NCBI GenBank assembly: GCA_024734495.1
Contig: JALMQS010000128.1
Location: 17,911,079 to 17,975,078 of the forward strand
Direction of reading: 5' to 3'
DNA: 64,000 bases
Source of the DNA: Forficula auricularia
Taxonomy: Eukaryota; Arthropoda; Insecta; Dermaptera; Forficulidae
The position numbers and the translations under genes are program-made. Shown in pieces: positions 21,841-33,242 of the stretch (its first letter is position 1; each line of letters opens with the position of its first letter). The notes beneath the pieces are model-generated. The model saw nothing but the letters and a program-made list of their open reading frames with translations, was not told where the DNA came from and did no database searches.

Positions 21841-22079
21841 AAACAACCCCTCTGACATATAATTAAAAATATTCCACTCCATCGGATTTAATAGATGACA
21901 CCATCTTTGATCTATGATTTTCTAGCAATTAACATTGTTCTTTTTTGATTCAAGAATCCTCAAAACCTTAATTATTGCTTATAGGAACAACCTTAAGTAT
22001 ACAATTTTATTTATATGTATAATACAACCAAATAAGTAGAGCAAATCTTTCAAAATATTTAATATTTAACCTAAAGTTA

Positions 22080-22230
22080 TATTAAAATAAACGAGATAAC
22101 TACTGAGGATGGTCGACCAGTGGTGACCGAAACTGTATAGTTATCAATTAAATAATTCTAATAGTTATTAAAATTATTGTTTTATTATATTTGTGACAAA
22201 ACCAACCCTTCAATTTAATGAAAAATTTAA
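22080..22230 (+). mobile_element. Penelope-like end fragment, family A
   Basis: Carries a hammerhead-like motif and continues with AT-rich sequence ending 'accaacccttcaattta', matching the minus strand at 5331-5450. Not related to the flanking array. No reverse transcriptase. Confidence 0.45.
22103..22134 (+). ncRNA. Hammerhead-like motif (family A)
   Basis: CTGAGGA-T-GGTC-(loop)-GACC-GAAACTG. Both core boxes are intact and GGTC/GACC is a perfect 4-bp stem II. One extra base lies between the first box and the stem. One of the best-preserved copies. Confidence 0.55.
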
Positions 22231-22407
22231 ATCAAGTCACTTAAGTTCTGGAAGAAATTTAATAAATTAAAATAAAACAAAATTAAGAAATAATACATAG
22301 TTATATCTAAAATTTTAAACAAAGTACACAAAAATACAATAAATTTTAAGCCTATGAAAATGTTTATAAGTATACAATTTTAAAATATTAAAGTATGAAT
22401 TTTAATT

Positions 22408-22930
22408 TTAATGATTTAAAGATTGTGAAAGGTTTAACAGAGAAATTTGACAATCCCTTTCCTCTTTGATTTTTTTAATTTTGAGTAAGTAATCTGTTAC
22501 TGCTATTCGAACGCATTTATCAAGATGTTCATTATTGAGTCTATTTCTATATATTTGTTTTTTACAGATATTTGAAGATAATGGTTCACAAAGATAATTA
22601 GAAGAAAATAATGCATTCAATCGAAGGGTAGTTCGAATCAATTTTGGATATTTCTTTGCCTAAACTATAAAGGCCATATAAACTCGGTGCCAGAAGCAGT
22701 AGCTTTCAGTGACAAATCACATTGAAAATCCATCAACTCCATTTCTGAAACTGTCATTGAGATAGTTTTTCGATGTCAATTTTCATAAAAGGGGTAAAAA
22801 CAAACTGTGAAATTAATTCGATCTTATTAAAATCATTAAAACGCTGTTCGAATTGTTTCGTAAATTTGCATACAATTGAATATGATATCTTCAATTGTAA
22901 ATCTTGTTGGCTTCATTTTCTAGCTTGTCT
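22408..22930 (-). pseudogene. hAT transposase C-terminal relic (GTF2IRD2/ZBED type)
   Basis: The minus-strand ORF at 22408-22641 contains 'LNALFSSNYLCEPLSSN' and 'NNEHLDKCVRIAVTDY', matching the hAT C-terminal dimerisation region (typical order: LFGSTYLCE, then L.ehL....RIA). Further upstream, another frame gives 'EMELMDFQCDLSLKA', as expected for the segment before it, and 'FEQRFNDF'. The parts are separated by stops or shifts, so the gene is broken. Transposases of this family cut and rejoin DNA through an RNase-H-like domain, whose catalytic part is not present here. Confidence 0.7.
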
Positions 22931-23169
22931 TCTAAACGAGGGAAATGTTTGACCTCTTTGGCACAAATTATTCTCCCAGAATTTAAGTTACTATTTATCA
23001 ATTTAATAATTTTTAAAATTCCCTTATAAAACAAGAAAATTAGAAAAATTAAAAAAAAAAGTAGTTTTAATATATTTTTTTCTATGAAAGTATTTTAAAA
23101 AAAGGCATTCATCATTAAATATTTTTTAATTTTTACTTTCAACTTTTTTTTTAATAGTTACCAGAAATT

Positions 23170-23222
23170 GTCGCGAGCTATCAAAAATGCCGCCGCGAGC
23201 TGCTGGTTGCCGTCTGCTGTTC
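23170..23222 (-). repeat. Possible 5' end of the hAT relic
   Basis: On the minus strand 'cagcagacggcaaccagcag' is followed by 'ctcgcggcgg' and 'gctcgcgac', a G+C-rich subterminal patch typical of hAT ends (compare 'ctcgcggc' text in many CAG..-ended elements). It lies about 250 bp upstream of the transposase relic in the same orientation. No matching right end was found. Confidence 0.4.
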
Positions 23223-23229
23223 TAATCTA

Positions 23230-23455
23230 TTGGCATAATTTTTTTATAAGTTTCGGTTGAAACCACTTAGAGTACATATTGTTAATGAGTAAACTCATCA
23301 GAATCCACGAAGTTTCGACAGTTAGTTCTGGAAGTGTTTTCCAATGCTTTGTAAACTCTATCCTCAGTCCAATAATGAACAGCCTTAAAAAGCACTTGAA
23401 AATGATTCCGGAACTAGGATTCGAAACTTTGTGCAATCTGATGTGTTTATTTCAT
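23230..23455. mobile_element. Inverted-repeat element, family F
   Basis: Diverged inverted arms at about 23283-23345 and 23395-23455: 'catcagaatccacgaagttt' on the left corresponds to the complement of 'aaactttgtgcaatctgatg' on the right. A hammerhead-like motif sits across the left edge on the minus strand. Short ORFs on both strands (67-69 codons) mirror one another only because of the inverted repeat. Confidence 0.5.
23250..23301 (-). ncRNA. Hammerhead-like motif, long stem II (family F)
   Basis: The minus strand reads CTGATGAGTTTACTCATT, then, after an AT-rich interval, GGTTTCAACC and GAAACTT. The order and spacing resemble the copies at 47632-47684 and 47705-47757 ('ctgatga', 'actcatta', 'gccgaaac'). 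Stem II is longer and less clear than in the other families, so this is a weaker call. Confidence 0.35.
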
Positions 23456-23459
23456 TATT

Positions 23460-24325
23460 TCATTAATAAACATGAAATATAAGTGGCTTAAGTCGAACTT
23501 CTTTTTTGATAAACAACTCAACCATATAAGTATCGAATCTGCGATTTCTATTCATTTAATGATTCAGCAGCTTCAAAGAATTGAACCCCTCCATTTTTTT
23601 TTTGTTTTTTTTTTGTTTTTTTTGGGGGGGGGGCTTGAAACGAACAGAAAATTCATTTCCAAGCATGATTTTTTTCTTTCCGACTGTGTGTCTATTAGGG
23701 ATGCAATATCGATAATAATTTATGAAGATAATCTCTATAAAGTTTGTTCTAGATCCCAAATATTCAAATATTCTAATTTTCAAAACGAATACTTAATGAT
23801 TATTTTTTGTAATTTTTAGCTTTATAAGTTCCTCTTAAAAAATTTTTCAAATAAAAAAAAATCGAGACGTTATGTGAGTAACTACTGAATATTAGTAACT
23901 AGTAAACTAAAATTTTGTGTTAATAAGCTCACCTTTTGTGCTTTTTAGCTGACAAAAAAAATACCAAATTCACAGTGAACTTACAGAGTCGTGAAAAAGT
24001 TTTTACTTTTTTTTAATTAAGAAGAAATCTCTTTCTTATTTATATTATTGAAAATTTCAAAAAAGGCGGAGTTCGATGGATCTTCATGACTGAAGTCATG
24101 ATTTAATTTTTCCTAGATCAATTAATTAATTTATAATTTATGTATTTATTAAATTATTTTTTCCCACTTTATAGCACAATCCTTATTTTTGTTTTTGCTA
24201 GATATATTTATTTATTAATATTATTTTCGAGAAACATTTTTATTGAATATCAATTGCTATCTTCCATCTCTATTTCCAAATCATTAATATGAAAAGTATA
24301 CTTAGGATAATAAATAGATGTGTTT
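23460..24325. other. Unassigned AT-rich stretch
   Basis: Contains T runs and an eight-G run near 23630. The 115-codon ORF at 23472-23819 is carried by homopolymers and has no recognisable domain. Confidence 0.35.
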
Positions 24326-24327
24326 GT

Positions 24328-24445
24328 GTCGGCGTGGCTTAATTGAAAAGTGCCCAGGTGTTTTGCTTTTGATTGCATTGGGAACGCTCGTCTTCCCCTG
24401 GGGTTAAATCCACCACGGACAGGAATGTTTCCTCAAGTCCTTGTT
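24328..24445 (+). repeat. tRNA-derived SINE-like fragment
   Basis: 'gtcggcgtggcttaattgaa' resembles an A-box region, and 'ggggttaaatccacc' about 75 bp downstream resembles a B-box. The patch is clearly less AT-rich than its flanks. No tail or target duplication was seen. Confidence 0.45.
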
Positions 24446-24449
24446 TAAA

Positions 24450-25140
24450 CAAATATACAATTTTATTATTACGTTAATTAGATATGACTTAATGACTGTA
24501 TCATCATAACTCGCACGAGGAGGTAGAAAAGCAACATCCTCTTCTCGATTCTGTGAATTAATTTTTTTTATTTAAGGAAGTATTTATTTATAAAATATAT
24601 ATTTACATCAGTTGCAAGAAAAAATATAGTGTTCATATTGTTACTTTTTTCACTTTTTCGAAATCAATATCTTATTTCCATTTCATAACATACAATCAAA
24701 TGTGTAATAATAATGTAATATTAATTCGCCCATAGAAATTGCGAAAAATCTAATTTAATGATCAAAAAAGTCATTTAATAAATAATATTTAATAAAATTA
24801 TAATACTTCATAAAAGATAATTATTTTCTTATTAATTAGTCAATTTCTATTTAGAAAGGTTGAGTGAGATATTTTAAGAATGATTCATTCGAAATTTTAT
24901 ATTAATAAATTCAGTTGATAAGATTATAAGAAAATCATAAAAAGTACATACTCTATATAATTTTCTTGTTGGAATTTATAAGTAATTTTAATTTTTTTAT
25001 TGAGAATGGTGTAACTGTTTTGTCGGTTTTCTTTGTGTTAAAAGTCCTCATTAGGATATAAAATAGAGAAATGTAAGTGACTTTAATTTAAGCACTTGTG
25101 ATAATTCATTCATTTTGACTCGAAATCTATCTATAGTTAA
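24450..25140. other. Unassigned AT-rich stretch
   Basis: No gene or element recognised. Confidence 0.35.
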
Positions 25141-25144
25141 CATC

Positions 25145-25360
25145 ACGAAATTAGAAGCATTGACCCGTTCAACATTGGGGCCACTGTTGCTTTTTTCCGG
25201 ACGCACGTAAGAAGTGAGAGACAACTCTAGCTAAGGCAGAACCATGCCTTTGTTTGATTACCAATATCAGTTAAGATTTACCAATTGCATTATCTTTTGC
25301 TGCCTTGACAACAGCATCAGTGGCCCCAATATTAGGGGATCAATGCTTATAATTTCCGTA
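25145..25360. mobile_element. Non-autonomous inverted-repeat element, 216 bp
   Basis: Terminal inverted repeats of about 41 bp: left 25145-25185 begins 'acgaaattagaagcattgac' and ends 'ttggggccactg'; right 25318-25360 is the imperfect complement ('cagtggccccaat', 'tcaatgctt'). The interior is non-coding. No clear target duplication, so the superfamily is open. Confidence 0.6.
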
Positions 25361-25364
25361 GGCT

Positions 25365-26465
25365 CAATGTAGCTTATCATTTAGTTCTATCTTTCAGGAT
25401 CTTTGTTTTCTTAGAATTTATTTATAAGAAAGATTATAAGTTACTACGAATTTTCAACATGAATAAAATGAATATCGTTTGGGGTACTCAAGGGCTACAA
25501 AGACGCTCAACAAAACTCGGCAGAACAAAAAGGTAATTAGTACCTTTCATGCTATTTATTCATTTAAGTGATATTTTATATATGTCATCTGTAAAATTGC
25601 TTTTGAAACCAGGAAGTGCTTGTATAAACATCCTGTATTTAAGGAATCGTTAATTATTCCAGTTAAAGAGTTTGAGTATTTTTTCATAATATAATAATTT
25701 TGAAAATTTTATAGCGTAAGAAAAGATGAATAGTGGTTTCAACTCTAATCTGGGAAACGAGCTTCCAATCTCAGATTAAACAATGTTTGAGATCACGCTT
25801 CCGAAAATTAAGAAAATTAAGATTGCAGGAGAAAATTGGTCTCTAGGTTTGTCAACATGAGGTAATACTCTGAAGTCTTTTCCAAGCAACATTTTCACCA
25901 CCACCACCTCTACCAAAAAAATTATGATTGTCCCGATAAAAGCTTAAATCCAGGCTGAATAAAGTTGAAGAAGAAGAAAGGTATACTAAAAAATCTGGCA
26001 TTATTTATTATATGGTACAGAATTCCATAATTTTTTATATAATAATTTTATTTTTATAATTTTTCAACAAATTGAAAAGATTCTATGTGGAAATATTGCA
26101 TTTTTGTGAAAAAATTCGATGTTGACATTTTCTTGATGATTTCTAGCTAGATAATGAAACTAAAAATGTTTTAAATAAAAAAAATGGTTAAGCTATTGGA
26201 AGGCTGGATTGGTATTTATAAAATATAATTATCAGCACCTAGTAATTTTGTTGACAAATTTATTGGAAGCTTAAAAATATTTACTTTAATGAGGAAAGTA
26301 TAATAATTAATCATTGGGTTAGTTTTAAACTGTGATGTTTATTCATTCAAAGCTCAATAAGATTTTAAAGTTCCGACGAAAATGGAATACTTTGCAAGAA
26401 ATAATCAAATATTTTAATGATTTTATAAATATTTATGAAATTTTGAATCTAGGTATAGTGTTTAG
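25365..26465. other. Unassigned AT-rich stretch
   Basis: No gene, RNA or repeat end is recognised. Confidence 0.35.
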
Positions 26466-26469
26466 TATA

Positions 26470-26835
26470 AGAGCTCAAATTGCCGATAATGGCAGCCTTT
26501 AAATTTCTTTCTCGCGAGGTTGTCATCTACTAAATCCCAGCTAGAATTGTTCATTTGAGTTGCTTGCAAGAAGGGTAGTATTCATCACTCATGAATCAAA
26601 TCCGAGTGGCAAAAATATCAACCCGGGCCAATTAGCTACCCTGTGAGGTGGGCCCATCGGACAAATATCTAGCACGATACATTATCCAGATGAAGCCATC
26701 TCAAAGGGAATCCAATTGATCTGGATTGCTATTTTTGAACCTTGGGTTTAATTCCAGAAAGAGTAAATACTTCCCTTCTGAAATATAATTAAAATTATCG
26801 ATTCCAACTAAGATTTAGTAGATGACAGCTTCAAG
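26470..26835. repeat. Old diverged relative of the 398-bp tRNA-cored repeat
   Basis: The right side ('cttctgaaatataattaaaa', then 'tttagtagatgaca') mirrors the edge of the 20-22 kb unit ('ctctgacatataattaaaaa', 'tttaatagatgacacc'). The left side carries the inverted 'tgtcatctactaaat' near 26520. Inside are 'gaatcaaatccgag' and 'gggccaatt', decayed forms of the tRNA-like core. The whole is a degenerate inverted arrangement of about 365 bp. Confidence 0.55.
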
Positions 26836-26839
26836 TGAT

Positions 26840-27880
26840 TTTTTAAGATATTGTCTAATATTGGATTCTTAGATTTATAATTTTTAATAGAGATATCCTC
26901 ATAAACAGGTATTTATGGATTTGTTTAAAAAATAATCCAACACTGTAATTTGATTAAATTTACCTCCTTTTTCTTTAAAAAATCCCTTTTATTAATTAAG
27001 TATATTTAGACGAAAAATTCAAATTCAAATTGCGGATAATTTGAAAAGCGTAGGATTTGTATCAATTTAGATCAAAAGACTTAAACGATCCGATTTAATT
27101 CGAGGTTATGCTATTTCCAGAAGCTTATATAATTACCTGTGCATAGATAGAAATATTTAATAATACTTTGCTTACGATGTAACTTAGTACAAAATAGGAA
27201 TTCGATTAAATCTATTATTTTAATTTCTAGTTTCAGCACTAAATTATATAGATTTTGAAGTAATTTCGAAATAGTTTGGCGTGAAATCCTTAAAGAGCGA
27301 TTCTCTTATTACTTATTAACAGCCCACAGTACCTCAATCTGTTACACTTTATGATTTTTTTGATAAGAAAAACCCTGATCTACCCATCCATTTTGAGATT
27401 GAGAGAAGAGCAAATGATTGTTGCGGGCGTTGGCGTATGTCTGTCTGTCTAACCAGCCTTGGTATCCGCAATCGGATCCTCTCGTCTGATGTCTGATATG
27501 CACATCACTATGACTCACGCCTTAAATGGTCGAATGTAATTATCAAGATGAAAATTAGTGCTTATTGCTAAATGAGTTCACACTGTCTTTGTCATCGGGG
27601 AAATAGAGTAAGGCTTATCACATTCATAATAAAATGATTTAATTAACAAGTGCAAAGTTCTCAACGAGATAGGTAATCTATCTACCTCGTATATAATTTA
27701 TATAATAAAAATATAATAACTCTCGCAAATGGGAATTGTCCTTTTATAGTCATCTTCAGGTGTTGATAATATATCATTACTATGATTTTGTATTTTTTAT
27801 GTTTCATTCATTTTAATGAATGAGTAGATAGAATTACAAAAAGAACTTCTAAAAAAAAAAAATTAGAAAAGATATCTCTC
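26840..27880. other. Unassigned AT-rich stretch
   Basis: No gene is seen. A less AT-rich patch at 27410-27530 contains 'tatgtctgtctgtctaacc' and may be a repeat relic. 'cttcagg' at 27762-27768 lacks the partner boxes needed for a hammerhead-like motif. Confidence 0.35.
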
Positions 27881-27885
27881 TAAAA

Positions 27886-28195
27886 CAGTGTTTCCTAGCC
27901 TTTTCAGTTTTGTCACCCCTATGGCCCAGCAAGCCATGTGCCTTTATCCATTGTTAAACCAGACTTGCCATCGCAATACTTCCCATTATATTCTTTGAAT
28001 ATAAATGTGAAAGTAAAAAAATATGAGAAAATAAATCTATTATTGATTGTTTGCTTTTTGTTTTTCTACTAAATATTCTCACTGCTCTTTCATTTTCAAT
28101 TTGTAGAACTTTTATGGTGTAAGTACTATTTAAATATGAAGATTAGCTACACCTATGACAATAAAAACAAATATACATTGAGGACTATACAATTT
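27886..28195 (+). repeat. hAT-like element end, copy 1
   Basis: Starts 'cagtgtttcctagccttttc' and continues 'agttttgtcacccctatggc', resembling hAT left ends (CAGTGTTTCCCAACC). A similar sequence begins at 50152 ('cagtgtttcctaacattttc') and stays alignable to 'acaataaaaacaaat'. No right end or target duplication was found. Confidence 0.55.
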
Positions 28196-28229
28196 TCCTG
28201 AACTCGTGGCTACGGAACCTTTTGGGTGA

Positions 28230-30280
28230 AAGAGGGGCAATTCTGAGTTCGATTTAATTTCAAAATGCAAAAAAAAGTAAAAATAAAATTTCCCATACAA
28301 ACCCAAAAAACGTTTATACTCTGATAACTATAAAAAATAAAAGCCTGAATAAAATAAGAACCCCTGCTTTTATTTTTAGTTATGTGAATATAAACTTTTT
28401 TTTGGTAGGTACTAAATATATATTACCATTTAATACATTTTGAAATAAAAGGGTATTTAAAAAAAAAGTTTTAAAATATGTTACTATTCTTTTTTTCTTC
28501 AATAATTCAATTTGAACTTGTACTCGATCTCGATGCTTCTTCTGATTTCATCTCTCAAGAGACATCATTTACAAATTACGGTGGCCGTTTCTTTCATTTC
28601 CACAGGTTTTGATAATAATTATTACTTAATTATTAAAGAAAATATAGGTCTTCTTTGATTTTAAAGTTCCTACACTTCTTTCTATCTTGATATATCTTTA
28701 AAAGGCCATGATCTCATTAATTCCCCGATTAAATACTAGTAATTCCAATTAAGATAATATAATACATAAAGAAAAATATTTTACATTTCTCTTATTTGAT
28801 CTAGTCTGATAGATTTTGTTCCAAAGAAGAATTGTCTACTTGGTATAGTTTTGTGTTTTGTTACGACCACGAAGAAATGCAAATAAATATATAAAAGTTA
28901 AACTAATTATTTATTAAAAAGAGAATCAATATTTTTCTATTTATTCTCTCTTTTTATTAGACAGGATAATAGTAGACTGTTAAACATAAGCCACCTATCT
29001 TGAAAGATGAGTCTATTTAATATGTAACATGTTGAATCATTGGTTTTTTTGCAGGAAAAAACGGAAGAATTAATAAAATTTATATTTTGATTGACAAATC
29101 ATTAAATGAAAATAATATATAAATATATAAAATGAGAAAGTGAGTCATGCAACCCTTTATCTCAGTAGAATTGCAATATCTGTTTAAACAGACAGCAAGG
29201 CTGCACGCCGCCCCTCTCCCTCGCCCGAAACTGGCCACACTCCCAAGAAATTCCTTTGAAAACCTTGATAATTTTAATAAATAGCTTAAATGATTATGTC
29301 TTGAAAAAGTGACTATGATGCAATGTCAGTTTTATTTATAATCACGTAACTTGTTTTTGAGACATCAAGGGTGGGCACGAACCCCTTACCACTACTTAGG
29401 ATACACGGGGACCTGAAAAATATCTTTGCTAAGAAGTCTACAAATGATTAATATTTTTATTTTTTCATTTATAATAAAAAACTAATCGTTACTTTTGCAT
29501 ATTATAAGTTTTTGGTTATACAAGTATTTGAGATTATATATTTATTTATTTTATTCTTTTATTTGTCATTCTTTTTTTGCTTGTATCCAAATACCAACTA
29601 GGTACTAATGTTCTTGTTAATTTTTAAAATAATGTGAAAAGGTTGTGCTTCTAAGTTAAATAAAATTTAGAATATTATTATCACTTATTAGTGGGTATCT
29701 ATTTTTTTCTTTTTATCCTATGAACTGATTTTTACTATTACTTCTGAAATAATTTTCTCATTTAGTTCAAAAATGTTATCCTTTATTAGTTATTTCATTC
29801 AGGAACCGTGGCATAGTAAGGGAGTTTTCATAGAGGGGGAGGATCCGGCCAGCTGATTAGCCACCACAAGGTTTTAATTTCAGTAATCCGATTAGAGATC
29901 AATTAACTTTTTAGTAGAATTGACAAATTTTGGAAGTAACGAAATAATTTAAAGAGAAATACATAAGTGATGCCTCGTAATAATGGAGTGTCCACTTAAA
30001 TTTCACCATTACTGGCTAACCCTTTGAATTTATATAATGAGCTTTATTAAAGAAGATTTAATTTCCAACAGAAAAGTTCATATAAGTGAAATGGCCAAAA
30101 TCGATAGTTTACGAGTTAAAAGATATTCCAATATTGGAGAGTGAATGGACGTGAATCAATAACAAACAATTTGTGTCTGATGTCGCCATGTCCTCTCAAT
30201 ATAAAAGATTTAAAACATTATAAATGAGAAAAAAATCGATTTTATTTTATGGATTAAATCTATCTTGGGGTTCATACTAA
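28230..30280. other. Unassigned AT-rich stretch (2 kb)
   Basis: Nothing firm. A less AT-rich patch near 29190-29240 ('cacgccgcccctctccctcg') and another at 29810-29870 ('ccgtggcatagtaagggagt') could be decayed SINE pieces, but box spacing does not support a call. Confidence 0.3.
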
Positions 30281-30285
30281 CATTT

Positions 30286-31195
30286 TAATATAAGACAATA
30301 GCATTTTGAATAAAAATTTTGTAGTATAAAAGAAATTGAATGAAAAGATTCAATTTCTTCTCTCAGGGAGCGAATCAACTAGAAATGGCAAAAAGTTTTA
30401 TTTTTTTTTCTCATTAGATATTTATCAAATCTATTGAAATTTCATATATGTGTGTTATTTTAATTTATCTTTTATTTCAAAAAATTATTATTAGGAAATT
30501 TTCATTTTAAAGGATAGTTTGAAAAAACGCTAATAACTCCGTTGAAATTTTTTTTAATATAAAATTAATATATATTATAAAAGAATTAATTATTAATAAT
30601 TTACTTCAATTTTGAACGAAATCGATTCAGTACTTTTTAAGATAAACGTCAAAAACCCCAAAAACCGTCTATGAAAGGCCGTTTTAGAAACATTTTAAAA
30701 TTCACCTCCATGTCACAAGTCAACGCTTCGTTTCATATGACTTTTTTAACTTTTGCATAGGCATCTCGTGCTTTCAAAAAACATCGTTTATTGACGGTTC
30801 AGGTGGTTTTTGACAATTTTCTCAAAAAGTACCGAATCGATTTCGTTCAAAATAGTATTAAATGATTCATAATTAATTGTTTTATAATATTTATTAATTT
30901 CATATTTTTTATAAAATTTTCAACGGAGTTATTAGCGTTTTTTCAAATTGAACTTCAAATAAACTACCCTTTAAAATGAAAATTTCCAAATAATAATTAT
31001 TTGATATAAAAGATAAATGAAACTAACACACAGATATGAAATTTCAATAGATTTGAATAAATATCTGATGGGAAAAAATAAAACTTTTTGCCATTTCTAG
31101 TTGATTTGCTCCGGGGAGAAGAAATTGAATCTTTTCATACAATTTCTTTTAAAAGATAAAATTCTTAATCAAAATGCTATTTTCTTATATAAGAG
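30286..31195. mobile_element. Large fold-back element, ~380-bp arms
   Basis: Arms about 30286-30665 and 30795-31195 are diverged inverted repeats. Shared words include 'gattcaatttcttctc', 'actagaaatggcaaaaagtt', 'cgctaataactccgttgaaa' and 'gaacgaaatcgattc', each present with its complement in the other arm. The spacer of about 130 bp is unrelated. Divergence of the arms (scattered substitutions and small indels) argues for age. No ORF. No target duplication identified. Confidence 0.75.
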
Positions 31196-31199
31196 ACAT

Positions 31200-31612
31200 A
31201 CAATTAATTGAAATTGATTAAATAAGATCGCTTTCTTTCTTAGGTATCGAGAGGAGCTTCTCTCAAGACAGTCGGTGGGTAAGGAAATTTCATCTATTGA
31301 ATTTTAAGGATTATTTTTTTGATAAATAAATCTACATTATTATTATTATTATATATATTTATAAGTAAAACTTTGATCATCGTTAGCTCTGTAATATAAT
31401 CTTTCAATAAATAGGACCCTATGTTCATTTACATTTTTTACTTAAAATGATTTACCGAAAATTTCTCAAATTTTTTCACATTCGTTGTAAATCATCATGT
31501 AAATTATATATATATATTGCTTTTTGTTTTAGTTGGACCTATTTTAAGTCATTTATTATTATAAACTTGTGCATATGTCAATTTTTTAAGCACTGATAAA
31601 TTTATTTTCTAC
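31200..31612. other. Unassigned AT-rich stretch
   Basis: No feature recognised apart from short simple repeats (attatt, tatata). Confidence 0.35.
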
Positions 31613-31621
31613 TTTTTAGAC

Positions 31622-32804
31622 CAGGGGTGACCAACCTTTTGGCCACACAAGGGAAAAAATTGTCTCGGACCGCGGATAAAATATTATAATTCTATTGATA
31701 TTTGTTATTCAAGACAGATAATTAATAGGTAATGTAGAAATAAGAACTTTATTATTTTTTTAGCTCATTGTGAGCTTCTAATTTTACTTTTCGTAAATTT
31801 TATACTTGAATATAGCTTCTCGTATATGTAAATACATACCTAATATATACTTACATAAAATGATATGATGTTGGTATTTGTTTATATTTTTTCTGGCTAG
31901 ATAATTAATATGAAATTTTAATAAAGAAACAATATTCAATTTTTCTTTCAGATCGGTATCTAATTGTTGTTCTAGAACATTCAATCAGAAAGTTTGCAAG
32001 TAGAAAATTTATTTCTAATGGAGTCGAAAATACAAAATGATGATTATTTTTTCTGAAATCTTGAAATCTAGTTCCAGATTCAAAATTTAAAATTAGCAGT
32101 TTTATTTTTCGAAAACTTCACAGTAGATTTTCAGATTTCTTATTTTAAAGAAAAAAAATTATTAGGTCAAATTGTTGTGTGTTTACCTATAAATTTAAAT
32201 GTTTTAAGAAATTTTATGACTTTATATTGGGCCAAGTGATGGACAGCCCTAGTTTAAATCGAATGGGATTAAAGAAGGATATGAGGAATGATAATTTATT
32301 TTTTAAAAGGGTCACGGATATAATAATCTCTGACTATCCATAATCTATTGACATGTAAGAACGTGCAAAGTTCTAAATGATAAGTCCTGACAAGTTTTAG
32401 TTCAGAAGAGAAATTTTCAATTAATTGTGATTGTTTTAGAAAACCCCATTTCTTTGCCTCTTTCTACTAAAATGATAACTCTATAAACTTGGTTAGTGTC
32501 GTAGCATATAAATTACTGAAATAATAAATATTTTAGAAAATGAAGAAGGATTTTTAAATATTCGAAACTTCATTATTTTTTTATCCTGTATATTTGAGCT
32601 TATAATTTTGCTTTTAGTGAATTTTATTCTTTGAAAAAGCTTAACGTATTGTACAAATGTACATTGATATTTCGAAAAAGGAAATAAATATATCTCTACA
32701 TATAAATCTCAATGTTTTAAGGAAGTTTATGATTTTATGTTGGGTCACACTCATTGAAGTGCTAGGCCGCATGCAGTCCACTGGCCACGGGTTGGACAGC
32801 CCTG
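31622..32804. mobile_element. Non-autonomous hAT element, copy 2 (1183 bp)
   Basis: Same family as 12666-13843 along its full length. Ends 'caggggtgaccaacc' and 'gggttggacagccctg'. Flanked by ttttagac (31614-31621) and ttttagag (32805-32812), an 8-bp target duplication with one mismatch. No transposase; small ORFs differ between copies. Its last ~130 bp and the adjacent flank are repeated in tandem just downstream. Confidence 0.9.
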
Positions 32805-32858
32805 TTTTAGAGCATTCTGAAATAAAAACATTATGTCTATGTCAGTTTAACCTGTTAT

Positions 32859-32891
32859 CTTGATGATGGTCTAATCACCCGAAATATATCG
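32859..32891 (+). ncRNA. Hammerhead-like motif (family B), tandem copy 1
   Basis: C-TTGATGA-T-GGT-(loop)-ACC-C-GAAATATATCG. The GAAA box is intact, the first box reads TTGATGA rather than CTGATGA, and a short GGT/ACC stem is possible. The following 'atatatcgagatatgtac' links it to the element at 5902-6109. Confidence 0.4.
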
Positions 32892-33242
32892 AGATATGTA
32901 CAACTACATGTTTTAACTCTATTTTTATTCATTTTCCTTGCTGTGAAATACCACAAACTTAAAACCCAATATAATTTTAAAAAGTATTTTTTTTAATGTA
33001 TTTTTATTTTATACGTTTCAATTTTGAGATTTGCATTTAACTTTAGTTTGAAAATAAAAGGGAATAAATAAATATATCTCTACATATAAATCTCAATGTT
33101 TTAAGGAAGTTTATGATTTTAAGTTGGGCCACACTCATTGCAGTGCTAGGCCGCATGCAGTCCACTGGCCACGGGTTGGACAGCCCTGTTTTAAAGCATT
33201 CTGAAATAAAAACATTATGTCTATGTCAGTTTATCCTATTAT

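Larger units (their letters stand above)
20067..21923. repeat. Head-to-head array of a 398-bp tRNA-cored repeat
   Basis: Two full units (20067-20464, 20465-20862) and a partial third (20863-21039) run in one direction. After a 7-bp junction ('ggtcaac'), copies run in the opposite direction (21047-21444, 21445-21841, partial 21842-21923). Copies are almost identical, differing by a few bases or C-run lengths. Each complete core has 'atatgtcagaggggtt' facing 'aacctctctgacatat' around a tRNA-like T-arm. The composite is flanked by an exact 15-bp duplication, agcaattaacattgt, at 20052-20066 and 21924-21938. No coding frame. The class is unknown to me. Confidence 0.85.

Noticed and set aside
20067..21923. 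Direct repeats as a CRISPR array
   Set aside because: Units are 398 bp, contiguous, without unique spacers, and inverted halfway; the DNA is eukaryotic.
23472..23819. 115-codon ORF
   Set aside because: Dominated by phenylalanine and leucine from T runs; no family resemblance.
27740..27770. Further hammerhead-like motif ('cctgaagatgactata' on the minus strand)
   Set aside because: The first box is present but no GAAA box follows at the right distance and no stem II forms.
29805..29890. SINE-like patch ('ccgtggcatagtaaggg')
   Set aside because: A-box likeness only; no B-box, tail or target duplication.
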